From positions 1,195,001 to 1,259,000 of the forward strand of contig NZ_CP036186.1 of the NCBI RefSeq assembly GCF_015291885.1: a stretch of DNA of 64,000 nucleotides. The letters are read 5' to 3'. Shown piece after piece: positions 1-7,190 of the stretch; position 1 is the first letter of the stretch; each line of letters begins with the position of its first letter. A model generated the notes under the pieces. It made no database searches. It worked only from the letters and a program-made list of their open reading frames with translations, and had not been told where the DNA came from. The position numbers and the translations under genes were made by a program. The DNA comes from Stutzerimonas stutzeri. Lineage in GTDB: Bacteria > Pseudomonadota > Gammaproteobacteria > Pseudomonadales > Pseudomonadaceae.

Positions 1-464
<464 letters not shown>

Positions 465-617
465 ATAACACCCAAACAATTTGATGTTTGCGTGTCAGAC
501 GGTTGAAGTCGACAAACAAACCGAAAAGACGCAACGCTCGCAAAGCGAAAGCAATACCGAATCACCATCACATACCCAATTAGGGGAAGCGACTCAACAT
601 CGACTCCCCAGCCGAAT

Positions 618-735
618 TGCTTGACGACCATAGAGCGTTGGAACCACCTGATCCCATCCCGAACTCAGTAGTGAAACGACGCATCGCCGATGGTAGTGTG
701 GGGTCTCCCCATGTGAGAGTAGGTCATCGTCAAGC
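618..735 (+). rRNA. rrf: 5S ribosomal RNA
   Basis: A complete 5S rRNA of Pseudomonas type. It starts TGCTTGACGACCATAGAGCG and closes with the complementary GTCATCGTCAAGC. The internal GATCCCATCCCGAACTC loop is intact. It lies about 150 bp after the 23S gene with no tRNA in the spacer, as is normal for the distal part of an rrn operon. The 465-617 spacer shows no other gene. Confidence 0.97.
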
Positions 736-744
736 TCTTATCCC

Positions 745-785
745 AAACCCCCGATCGGAGAAATCCGGTCGGGGGTTTGCTTTTG
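745..785 (+). terminator. rRNA operon terminator
   Basis: The sequence AAACCCCCGATCGG is followed by a short loop and CCGGTCGGGGGTTT, then a T-rich tract. This is a strong GC-rich hairpin placed ten bases after the 5S gene, as expected for the end of the rrn transcript. Confidence 0.9.
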
Positions 786-873
786 CGCGTAAGGAAAGGT
801 CGATCGCGCTGGCAGTGAAGGTGCGTGGCAAGGTAATTGGCTGTAAGCGTACGCCGAACTCACCTTGCGCGAC

Positions 874-2400
874 TCAGGCAGGCGCCCACTGATGCGGCAG
901 CAGTTGGCCGACCTCACTCGCCCGTTGCGTCGGCAGGCGTGTCAGCACGTCCTTGAGATAGGCATACGGATCATGCCCGTTCATGCGGGCCGACTGGATC
1001 AGGCTCATGATCGCCGCCGCGCGTTTGCCGCTGCGTAGCGACCCGGCAAACAACCAGTTCGAGCGCCCCAGGGCCCATGGACGAATCTGGTTCTCGACCT
1101 GGTTATTGTCGATGGGCACAGCACCATCCTCGACATAGCGAGTCAGTGCCTGCCAGCGTTTAAGGCTGTAATCCAAGGCTTTCGCCGTGGCCGATCCGTT
1201 GGGCACAAGATCACGCTGGGCCAGTATCCAGTCATGCAGTGTATCGAGGATCGGTGAAGCCTTTTCCTGTCGTATTCGCCAGCGTTCTTCATCGCTCATG
1301 TCCCGTGCTTGCCGTTCGATTTCGTACAGGCTGCCCATCGCGTGCAGTGCTTGTTCGGCCAACTGGCTTTTGTTTGCAGCGTGCAGATCGAAGAACTTGC
1401 GGCGGGCGTGGGCCATGCAGCCGATTTCGGTAATGCCTTGCTCGAAGCTGGCCTTGTAGCCAGCGAAGTCGTCGCAGACCAGCTTGCCATTCCACTGACC
1501 AAGAAAATTGCGCGCATGCTCGCCGGCACGGCTGGGACTGAAGTCATACACCACGGCCTTCAGATCGGCGAAGGGTGTGGTGCTGTAGGCCCAGACGTAA
1601 GCCCGATGGGTTTTCTTCTCGCCTGGGGTGAGCATTTGCACCGGGGTTTCGTCAGCGTGGATCACGCGTTGGCCCAGCACGGCTTCGCGCAGGGCATCGA
1701 CTAGCGGCTGGAGCTGCACGCCGGTTTGTCCGACCCACTGCGCCAGTGTCGAGCGAGCGATGGCCAGGCCGGCACGGCCAAAGATTTTCTCTTGCCGATA
1801 TAGCGGCAAGTGGTCGGCGAATTTGGCCACCATCACGTGAGCCAGAAGGCCGGCGGTGGGGATGCCCTTGTCGATCACCTGGGCTGGTACCGGCGCCTGG
1901 ATCAATGTTTCGCACTGGCGGCAGGCCCACTTGCCACGCACATGCTGTTCGACGGTGAACACGCCAGGCGTGTAATCCAGCTTTTCGCTGATGTCTTCGC
2001 CGATGCGTTGCAGCGGGCAGCCGCAGGCGCATTGAGTGTTCTGCGGCTCGTGACGGATCACAGTACGCGGAAACTGGGCTGGCAGCGGCGCGCGCTTGGG
2101 CTGTTGGCGGGGTTCAGCCGGAGCCGCCGGAGGATTGAGGGTTTTCAGTTCCGCCTCGATGGCGGCGATGTCCGTGTCGAGCAAATCATCCAGCAGGCTG
2201 CCCTGTTCAGGGCTTAGTTGCTCGCTACGCTTGGCGAACTTGTGGCGCTTGAACCAGGCGATTTCGTGGGTGAGCTGCTCGATGATGGTTTGATCACGGT
2301 GGATCTTTTTGCCCATCGCATCGACCTGCGTGAGCAACTGGGCGGCCAGTGCGCGCAGTTGCTCAGGTGTTAGTTGGTCGAGATTGGGCAAGGAAGTCAT
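874..2400 (-). CDS. tnpC: IS66 transposase TnpC
   Basis: 508 residues, full length for the IS66 DDE transposase. The N-terminal part is a coiled coil (LTPEQLRALAAQLLTQ, then helices to about residue 90). A zinc-finger-like cluster follows (CACGCPLQ, then CRQC at about 160). The catalytic core carries HADETPV, CDDFAGYK and, late, VENQIRPWALGRSNWLFAG, which supplies the final glutamate. It catalyses transposition of the surrounding element and is the last gene after tnpA and tnpB. No frameshift is seen. Confidence 0.95.
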   Translation of the reverse strand: MTSLPNLDQLTPEQLRALAAQLLTQVDAMGKKIHRDQTIIEQLTHEIAWFKRHKFAKRSEQLSPEQGSLLDDLLDTDIAAIEAELKTLNPPAAPAEPRQQPKRAPLPAQFPRTVIRHEPQNTQCACGCPLQRIGEDISEKLDYTPGVFTVEQHVRGKWACRQCETLIQAPVPAQVIDKGIPTAGLLAHVMVAKFADHLPLYRQEKIFGRAGLAIARSTLAQWVGQTGVQLQPLVDALREAVLGQRVIHADETPVQMLTPGEKKTHRAYVWAYSTTPFADLKAVVYDFSPSRAGEHARNFLGQWNGKLVCDDFAGYKASFEQGITEIGCMAHARRKFFDLHAANKSQLAEQALHAMGSLYEIERQARDMSDEERWRIRQEKASPILDTLHDWILAQRDLVPNGSATAKALDYSLKRWQALTRYVEDGAVPIDNNQVENQIRPWALGRSNWLFAGSLRSGKRAAAIMSLIQSARMNGHDPYAYLKDVLTRLPTQRASEVGQLLPHQWAPA

Positions 2401-2461
2401 GCCGCTGATTGTGCCAGAGCAGGCGATCCGCGCAGATAAAGCGATAGGCTAATGGCCGGTG

Positions 2462-2797
2462 CTACAGCACTGTGATCGCGCCGCCCGCACCGACCCGCTG
2501 CCAGGGCAGCCCCAGTACCAACGCCTGAAGTTGCTCGGTGTCGAGTTCAACTTCCGAGCCGTGGCGGATGCCTGGCCAGTGAAACTTGCCTTGGTTCAAT
2601 CGCCGCGCGGCCAGCCAGATCCCTACACCGTCATGCACCAACACTTTCATGCGGTTGGCGCGGCGGTTGGCGAACAGGTAAGCACAGTGCGGCTTCGCCG
2701 CACCGAACACCGCCACTACGCGAGCCAACGCGGTTTCAGTGCCCGCGCGCATATCCATGGGTTCGGTGGCGAGCCAGATACTATCGATACGGATCAC
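2462..2797 (-). CDS. tnpB: IS66 accessory protein TnpB
   Basis: IS66 Orf2-like (PF05717) protein of 111 residues. The start is taken as the GTG at 2797, giving IRIDSIWLATEPMDMRAG near the N terminus, which is the family's usual beginning. A longer ATG start at 2827 would add eleven residues not typical of TnpB. The GTG overlaps the tnpA stop as GTGA, so the two are probably translationally coupled. TnpB is needed for IS66 transposition, but its biochemical role is not well defined. Confidence 0.9.
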   Translation of the reverse strand: MIRIDSIWLATEPMDMRAGTETALARVVAVFGAAKPHCAYLFANRRANRMKVLVHDGVGIWLAARRLNQGKFHWPGIRHGSEVELDTEQLQALVLGLPWQRVGAGGAITVL

Positions 2798-3111
2798 TGG
2801 GCGAGCCCCCGGACAAAGCGGGCGCATCCTTCAGGATCGGAAGCTGGCCATTTCACTGTGATCGATTGCTCGCCCAGCGGTAGCTCGATAATCACAGCTG
2901 GTTCAACTGGTCGTTTTGGCGTAACTCTCGCAGGAACGAACGCCGGCAACGCCGCTGGCAGTTGATCTCGATAAAGCGGTAGCCACTTGCGAATGACGTT
3001 GGCATTGATGCCGTGGCGGATGGCAACGCTGGAAACGGTCGCACCGGGTTGCAGGCACTCCTGAACAACCTGGGCCTTGAACGGTTTGGGGTAAGAGCTT
3101 CGTTGGCGCAT
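2794..3111 (-). CDS. tnpA: IS66 accessory protein TnpA
   Basis: 105 residues with an N-terminal helix-turn-helix of the transposase IS3/IS911-like type: YPKPFKAQVVQECL, then SSVAIRHGINANVIRKWLPL. This is the family signature of IS66 TnpA, which is thought to bind the element's ends. It is the first gene of the tnpABC operon and starts about 100 bp inside the right inverted repeat. Confidence 0.9.
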   Translation of the reverse strand: MRQRSSYPKPFKAQVVQECLQPGATVSSVAIRHGINANVIRKWLPLYRDQLPAALPAFVPARVTPKRPVEPAVIIELPLGEQSITVKWPASDPEGCARFVRGLAQ

Positions 3112-3211
3112 GGAAATCCCGGCGATAAGGGCTATCGCGTCCGCTTAAAAATACGCGGACACCATCGTCCTTAATGCTGGAGTTCGGAAGGTGAGTTGGC
3201 CGGACGGATAC

Positions 3212-3518
3212 AATTGGCTTACCTGCCCGTCATGGTTGTAAGTGGGTTTAAGTAGACGGGGCCGGCGGTAGCGTGTCGCCTGTATGGCGGCCTTAGCTGT
3301 TAGACGATCTGGATCTTCCACCGTATCCGCGCATATGCCGATGCACGTACCGCCTCGGTCTAGTGGATATATATAGGCGTGGAGCGCTAGCCCTAGTGTC
3401 TCTTCGAACGCCATGGGCCACTCGCTGATATACGTGTCGTGGTTATCCACCCGACTGAGCGCTCACAGCAGCTTGCATCGCTCGTTTAGAATGAGCGCTT
3501 TACTCGGATATTGTTCCC
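3212..3518. other. intergenic region between IS66 and pqiA
   Basis: About 300 bp starting with the second copy of the IS66 target duplication. A minus-strand open frame from 3450 crosses the IS boundary at 3211, so its C-terminal end is IS sequence. If the IS is removed, the frame runs on toward the rRNA terminator. I see no family match, Shine-Dalgarno support or codon bias that would make it a convincing gene. The pqiA promoter presumably lies near 3440-3510. Confidence 0.4.
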
Positions 3519-4175
3519 ATGCCGGAATCGGCTGCTACGCCAGTGCTTGAAGAGGTTCCGCTTGAGCAACTGGCCGCGTGCCCCGAATGTGATTTGCTGA
3601 TGCTCAAGCCGGACCTCAGCCTCGGCCAAGTCGCAGAGTGCCCTCGTTGTAGCTGCGAGCTGTTTCGCTTACGGCATCGCATCGTCGGGCCTGGGCTGGC
3701 ATTGGTGCTTGCCGCGTTGTTGCTGTACTTTCCGGCCAACTTCCTGCCCATCATGCGATTGAATCTGCTTGGCCGTGTTACTGACGATACGGTCTGGAGC
3801 GGTGTGCTCAGTCTGTATAGCAGCGGCATGCAAGGGGTCGCCGTGGTGGTGTTTCTCTGCAGCATGGCTGTGCCGCTACTTAAACTCCTTTGCCAGCTCG
3901 CTGTATTGCTTTGCATTGCGCTTGATCGGGCGAAGCCATTGGGCATGCTGCTCTATCGGACATATCACCATCTCCGCGAATGGGGGATGCTGGAGGTCTA
4001 TTTGCTCGGCATTCTGGTTTCGATCATCAAGCTTAGGGATATGGCAGAGCTCAGCCTGGGTATCGGCTTGGGGTGCTTTGTCGGTCTACTGGTCGTTCAG
4101 GTCTGGCTAGAGTTGGTGATGTCACCACACCAGGTTTGGGAAGCCTTATCGGAGCGTCGCGATGCGCGCTGCTGA
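3519..4175 (+). CDS. pqiA: PqiA-family inner-membrane protein, first half (LetA/PqiA-like)
   Basis: 218 residues with a paraquat-inducible protein A domain. The N terminus has two CxxC pairs (ACPECDLLML and ECPRCSCELFR), a rubredoxin-like zinc site seen in PqiA/LetA proteins. Four hydrophobic segments follow, with the family's PANFLPIM turn at about residues 74-81. In E. coli the PqiA and YebS/LetA proteins are single chains of about 420 residues with two such modules. Here each module is its own gene, and the two reading frames overlap (4162-4175). Expected role: membrane partner of the MCE protein downstream in lipid transport across the envelope. Confidence 0.88.
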   Translation: MPESAATPVLEEVPLEQLAACPECDLLMLKPDLSLGQVAECPRCSCELFRLRHRIVGPGLALVLAALLLYFPANFLPIMRLNLLGRVTDDTVWSGVLSLYSSGMQGVAVVVFLCSMAVPLLKLLCQLAVLLCIALDRAKPLGMLLYRTYHHLREWGMLEVYLLGILVSIIKLRDMAELSLGIGLGCFVGLLVVQVWLELVMSPHQVWEALSERRDARC

Positions 4176-4785
4176 CGCCGGGCTGATGGTTTGCCATGAG
4201 TGTCATCAGCTCAATCGGGCTGATGCCGGTCAGCGTCATCAACGCTGCGTCCGCTGCGGTGCACGCGTGCATATGCGCAGGCCCAACAGTATCGTTCGAA
4301 CCTGGGCGCTTCTGATTACAGCGGCGTTGCTCTATCTGCCGGCCAATCTCCTGCCGATCATGACGGTACGCATGCTGGGCAGTGGCACGCCGGATACCAT
4401 CATGTCCGGCGTGGTGACCTTAGCCAAACACGGCATGTTCCCGATAGCCGCCGTTGTGTTCATCGCCAGCATTCTGGTTCCCACATTCAAGCTTGTCGGA
4501 ATCGCGATGTTGTTGTTTTCAGTACAGCGCCACCATCCAATGTCGCCGCGCCAACGGATATTGGTTTTTCGCTTTATCGAGTGGATCGGGCGATGGTCCA
4601 TGCTCGATATCTTTGTGATCGCCATTCTGGTGGCCATCGTCAATTTCGGCAGCCTCGCCAGCGTCGAAGCGGGCTTCGGTGCGGTTGCTTTCGCCAGCGT
4701 GGTCATCTTGACCATGCTCGCTGCCATCACGTTCGACCCTCGTCTGATCTGGGATAACACGGAATCCGGGAACAAGCATGACTGA
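4162..4785 (+). CDS. pqiA: PqiA-family inner-membrane protein, second half (LetA/PqiA-like)
   Basis: 207 residues with the same architecture as the gene before it: two CxxC pairs (VCHECHQLN and RCVRCGARVH), then four membrane segments with PANLLPIMTV at about residues 54-63. It overlaps the upstream gene by 14 bases and the downstream pqiB gene by eight, so the three are almost certainly one operon. The start could be ATG 4162, or the internal ATG at 4186, which would begin directly at the zinc ribbon. It is a second PqiA module on a separate chain, not a frameshift remnant: each half has its own cysteine site. Confidence 0.87.
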   Translation: MRAADAGLMVCHECHQLNRADAGQRHQRCVRCGARVHMRRPNSIVRTWALLITAALLYLPANLLPIMTVRMLGSGTPDTIMSGVVTLAKHGMFPIAAVVFIASILVPTFKLVGIAMLLFSVQRHHPMSPRQRILVFRFIEWIGRWSMLDIFVIAILVAIVNFGSLASVEAGFGAVAFASVVILTMLAAITFDPRLIWDNTESGNKHD

Positions 4786-7087
4786 CCTGCCACAAGCTAA
4801 TACTCGTCCTGCATCCAGCTGGTCGGCCATCTGGATTCTGCCGTTGATCGCACTGGCGATCGGCGCGTGGCTGGCGTGGGAAGCCTATAGTGAACGTGGC
4901 ATATACATCGAGGTTGTCTTCGAAAGTGCCGAGGGTATCGAGATCGGCAAAACATCGGTGCTCTACAAGGGGATGACGATTGGCGTCGTAAGGGATCTGC
5001 GGCTCGGCGATGACGAGCGTCGGCAGGTGGTGGTTGCTGAAATCGAGATGAACAAGGATGTCGACAGCTACCTGCGCAGCGGCACACGTTTCTGGCTGGT
5101 CAGGCCCAGCGTGACCCTGGCAGGGATCACCGGGTTGGAAACGCTGGTCTCGGGTAACTACATCGGTATCAGTCCAGCCGATGGCGAGGATACCCGGCGC
5201 TTCGTCGCGCTGACGGAAGAGCCACCCATGTCCGATAGTCGCATCGGCTTGCATCTGACACTCAAGGCTGATCGACTTGGCTCACTGAATCGCGGTAGCC
5301 CGGTCTTCTATCGGCAGATTCAGGTCGGGCAGGTAAAGAATTTCGTGCTGGCCGAGGACGACAGTACGGTCGAGGTACAGCTGTATATCCAGCCGGAATA
5401 CGCGCATTTGGTGCGCAAGCACACGCGTTTCTGGAATGCCAGCGGGGTCACGGTTGACGCTGGCTTGACCGGGGTGAAGTTCCGCACGGAGTCACTGGCC
5501 AGCATCGTGGCTGGCGGCATCGCCTTCGCCACGCCGGCGCACCGCAAGGACAGCCCGGCGACTGATCCGAGCATTCCGTTTCGTCTGTACGAAGACTTCG
5601 ACGCAGCTCAGGCCGGCATCAAGACACTCGTGGCTCTGCAAGACTTCGACGGGCTTCAGGCCGGGCGAACGACGGTGATCTACAAGGGCATGCAGGTGGG
5701 CCTACTGAAGAAGCTCGATATCGACTCGGACCTTAGCGGTGCACAGGCCGAGCTCTCCATCGACCCCCTGTTCGAAGACTATCTGGTCGATGACACGCAA
5801 TTCTGGGTGGTCAAACCGTCCGTTTCGGTGGCTGGAATTTCCGGGCTTGAGGCACTGGTGCGGGGTAACTACATTTCCGTACGTCCGGGTGAAAAGGGCG
5901 CACCGGCCAGGCGCAACTTCGTGGCACGTGCCAAGGCGCCGCCGTTGGATATACGATCGCCAGGCCTGCATCTGGTGCTAACGGCCGATAACCTCGGTTC
6001 GCTGGATGTGGGTAGTCCCGTGCTCTACCGGCAGGTCCGGGTTGGCTCGGTGCAGAGTTACCAGTTTTCTCGAGACCAGCAGCGGGTAGTGGTAGGCGTG
6101 CACATCGAGCAACCCTACGCCGACCTAGTGAACAGTTCGAGCCGGTTCTGGAACGCCAGTGGCATTTCCCTGACCGGCGGGCTGTCCGGTATCGAAGTGC
6201 GCAGCGAATCACTGCAGAGCCTGCTGGCCGGCGGCATCGCATTCGAGACGTCGGATCCGCAAGCCGCGGCCACTAGAAAAGTGCCCCGATTCGAATTGCA
6301 TAAGGACAGGGATAGCGCCATACGACGCGGGACCTCGGTGGAGATTCGTCTGGATCGCGGTGACGGTCTCGGTGCCGGGACACCGATCCGATACAAGGGG
6401 CTGGAGGTCGGCGAAGTGGATAGCGTGACGCTGAGCGACGACCTCGGCCACGTCGTGCTGCGTGCTCGGATTACCGCCGCAGAGTCCCGCATCGCTCGTG
6501 CCGGCACGCAGTTCTGGGTGGTTCGGCCCGAGTTGGGTCTCATGCGCACGGCCAATCTGGATACGCTAGTCAGCGGTCCCTACCTCGAGGTTGCTCCCGG
6601 CAAGTCGGGTGCTGCAGCCCAAGCGCGTTTCGTGGGGCAGGAGCTTGAGCCGCGGAAGGCTGGCGAAGGGCTGGCCCTGGTCCTCAGCGCGGCGCGTCTG
6701 GGCTCGATCAAGCCGGGCAATGCGGTGACCTATCGTGAGGTAAAGGTCGGTGAAGTGACTAGCTACGAGCTCGGTCAGACTGCCGACCGTGTATTGATCC
6801 GCGTGCTTATCGAGCCGCGTTATGCCGCACTAGTGCACACCGGCAGCCGCTTCTGGGAAACCAGTGGCTTCGGTGTCGACTTCAGCCTGTTCAAGGGCGC
6901 CAGCTTGCGTACCGATTCGTTGGAGTCGTTGATCGAGGGCGGCGTTGCCTTTGCCACGCCTGATGGCGAGCAGATGGGGCGCAGCGCACTACCGGGACAG
7001 ACGTTCGCCTTGTTCAAGGAGCCGCAGGAGGAATGGTTTGGCTGGGCGCCGAAGATCGAGCTGGGGCGAGCTGCCAGTGACAAGTGA
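4778..7087 (+). CDS. pqiB: PqiB/LetB-like MCE protein with six MCE units
   Basis: 769 residues. One N-terminal transmembrane helix (SSWSAIWILPLIALAIGAWL) is followed by six MlaD/MCE repeats beginning near residues 42, 158, 281, 397, 517 and 632. Each carries a version of the core motif, for example TSVLYKGMTIGVV, SPVFYRQIQVGQV, TTVIYKGMQVGLL and NAVTYREVKVGEV. E. coli PqiB has three MCE domains and LetB (YebT) seven, so six is intermediate. MCE proteins form hollow periplasmic tubes that carry lipids between the membranes. No pqiC lipoprotein gene follows; a terminator comes next. Confidence 0.9.
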   Translation: MTDLPQANTRPASSWSAIWILPLIALAIGAWLAWEAYSERGIYIEVVFESAEGIEIGKTSVLYKGMTIGVVRDLRLGDDERRQVVVAEIEMNKDVDSYLRSGTRFWLVRPSVTLAGITGLETLVSGNYIGISPADGEDTRRFVALTEEPPMSDSRIGLHLTLKADRLGSLNRGSPVFYRQIQVGQVKNFVLAEDDSTVEVQLYIQPEYAHLVRKHTRFWNASGVTVDAGLTGVKFRTESLASIVAGGIAFATPAHRKDSPATDPSIPFRLYEDFDAAQAGIKTLVALQDFDGLQAGRTTVIYKGMQVGLLKKLDIDSDLSGAQAELSIDPLFEDYLVDDTQFWVVKPSVSVAGISGLEALVRGNYISVRPGEKGAPARRNFVARAKAPPLDIRSPGLHLVLTADNLGSLDVGSPVLYRQVRVGSVQSYQFSRDQQRVVVGVHIEQPYADLVNSSSRFWNASGISLTGGLSGIEVRSESLQSLLAGGIAFETSDPQAAATRKVPRFELHKDRDSAIRRGTSVEIRLDRGDGLGAGTPIRYKGLEVGEVDSVTLSDDLGHVVLRARITAAESRIARAGTQFWVVRPELGLMRTANLDTLVSGPYLEVAPGKSGAAAQARFVGQELEPRKAGEGLALVLSAARLGSIKPGNAVTYREVKVGEVTSYELGQTADRVLIRVLIEPRYAALVHTGSRFWETSGFGVDFSLFKGASLRTDSLESLIEGGVAFATPDGEQMGRSALPGQTFALFKEPQEEWFGWAPKIELGRAASDK

Positions 7088-7108
7088 CGATTGATCCGGG
7101 ACGTTGTT

Positions 7109-7130
7109 GGTGGGCTGAAGTCCACCCTAC
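7109..7130. repeat. REP-like palindrome (GGTGGGCTGAAG type)
   Basis: The sequence GGTGGGCTGAAGTCCACCCTAC lies in the short gap after pqiB. It is a single copy of the palindromic unit that recurs in clusters elsewhere in the window (18.3, 38.4, 43.1 and 51.1 kb). It is slightly imperfect (GTCCACC rather than GCCCACC). Confidence 0.7.
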
Positions 7131-7153
7131 GGCGATATCCGGATGTGTATGAG

Positions 7154-7177
7154 AAAGGGCCCCGCGGGGCCCTTTTT
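7154..7177. terminator. bidirectional terminator between pqiB and mksB
   Basis: AAAGGGCCCC, then GC, then GGGGCCCTTTTT: a near-perfect hairpin with T-rich flanks in both directions. It lies between the convergent pqi operon (plus) and mks operon (minus). Confidence 0.88.
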
Positions 7178-7190
7178 CATTGCAGGGAGA

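Larger units (their letters stand above)
843..3211 (-). mobile_element. IS66-family insertion sequence, complete
   Basis: The element is 2369 bp. Its ends are imperfect inverted repeats: the left begins GTAAGCGTACGCCGAACTCA and the right, read on the minus strand, begins GTATCCGTCCGGCCAACTCA, both continuing CCTT. It is flanked by an 8-bp direct repeat AATTGGCT at 835-842 and 3212-3219, the size IS66 elements make. It carries tnpA, tnpB and tnpC on the minus strand. All three frames are open, so it may still be mobile. It inserted just downstream of the rRNA terminator. Confidence 0.93.

Noticed and set aside
3145..3450. A 101-codon minus-strand frame next to IS66
   Set aside because: It crosses the IS66 right end at 3211, so its C terminus is IS sequence. 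No family match or ribosome-binding site.
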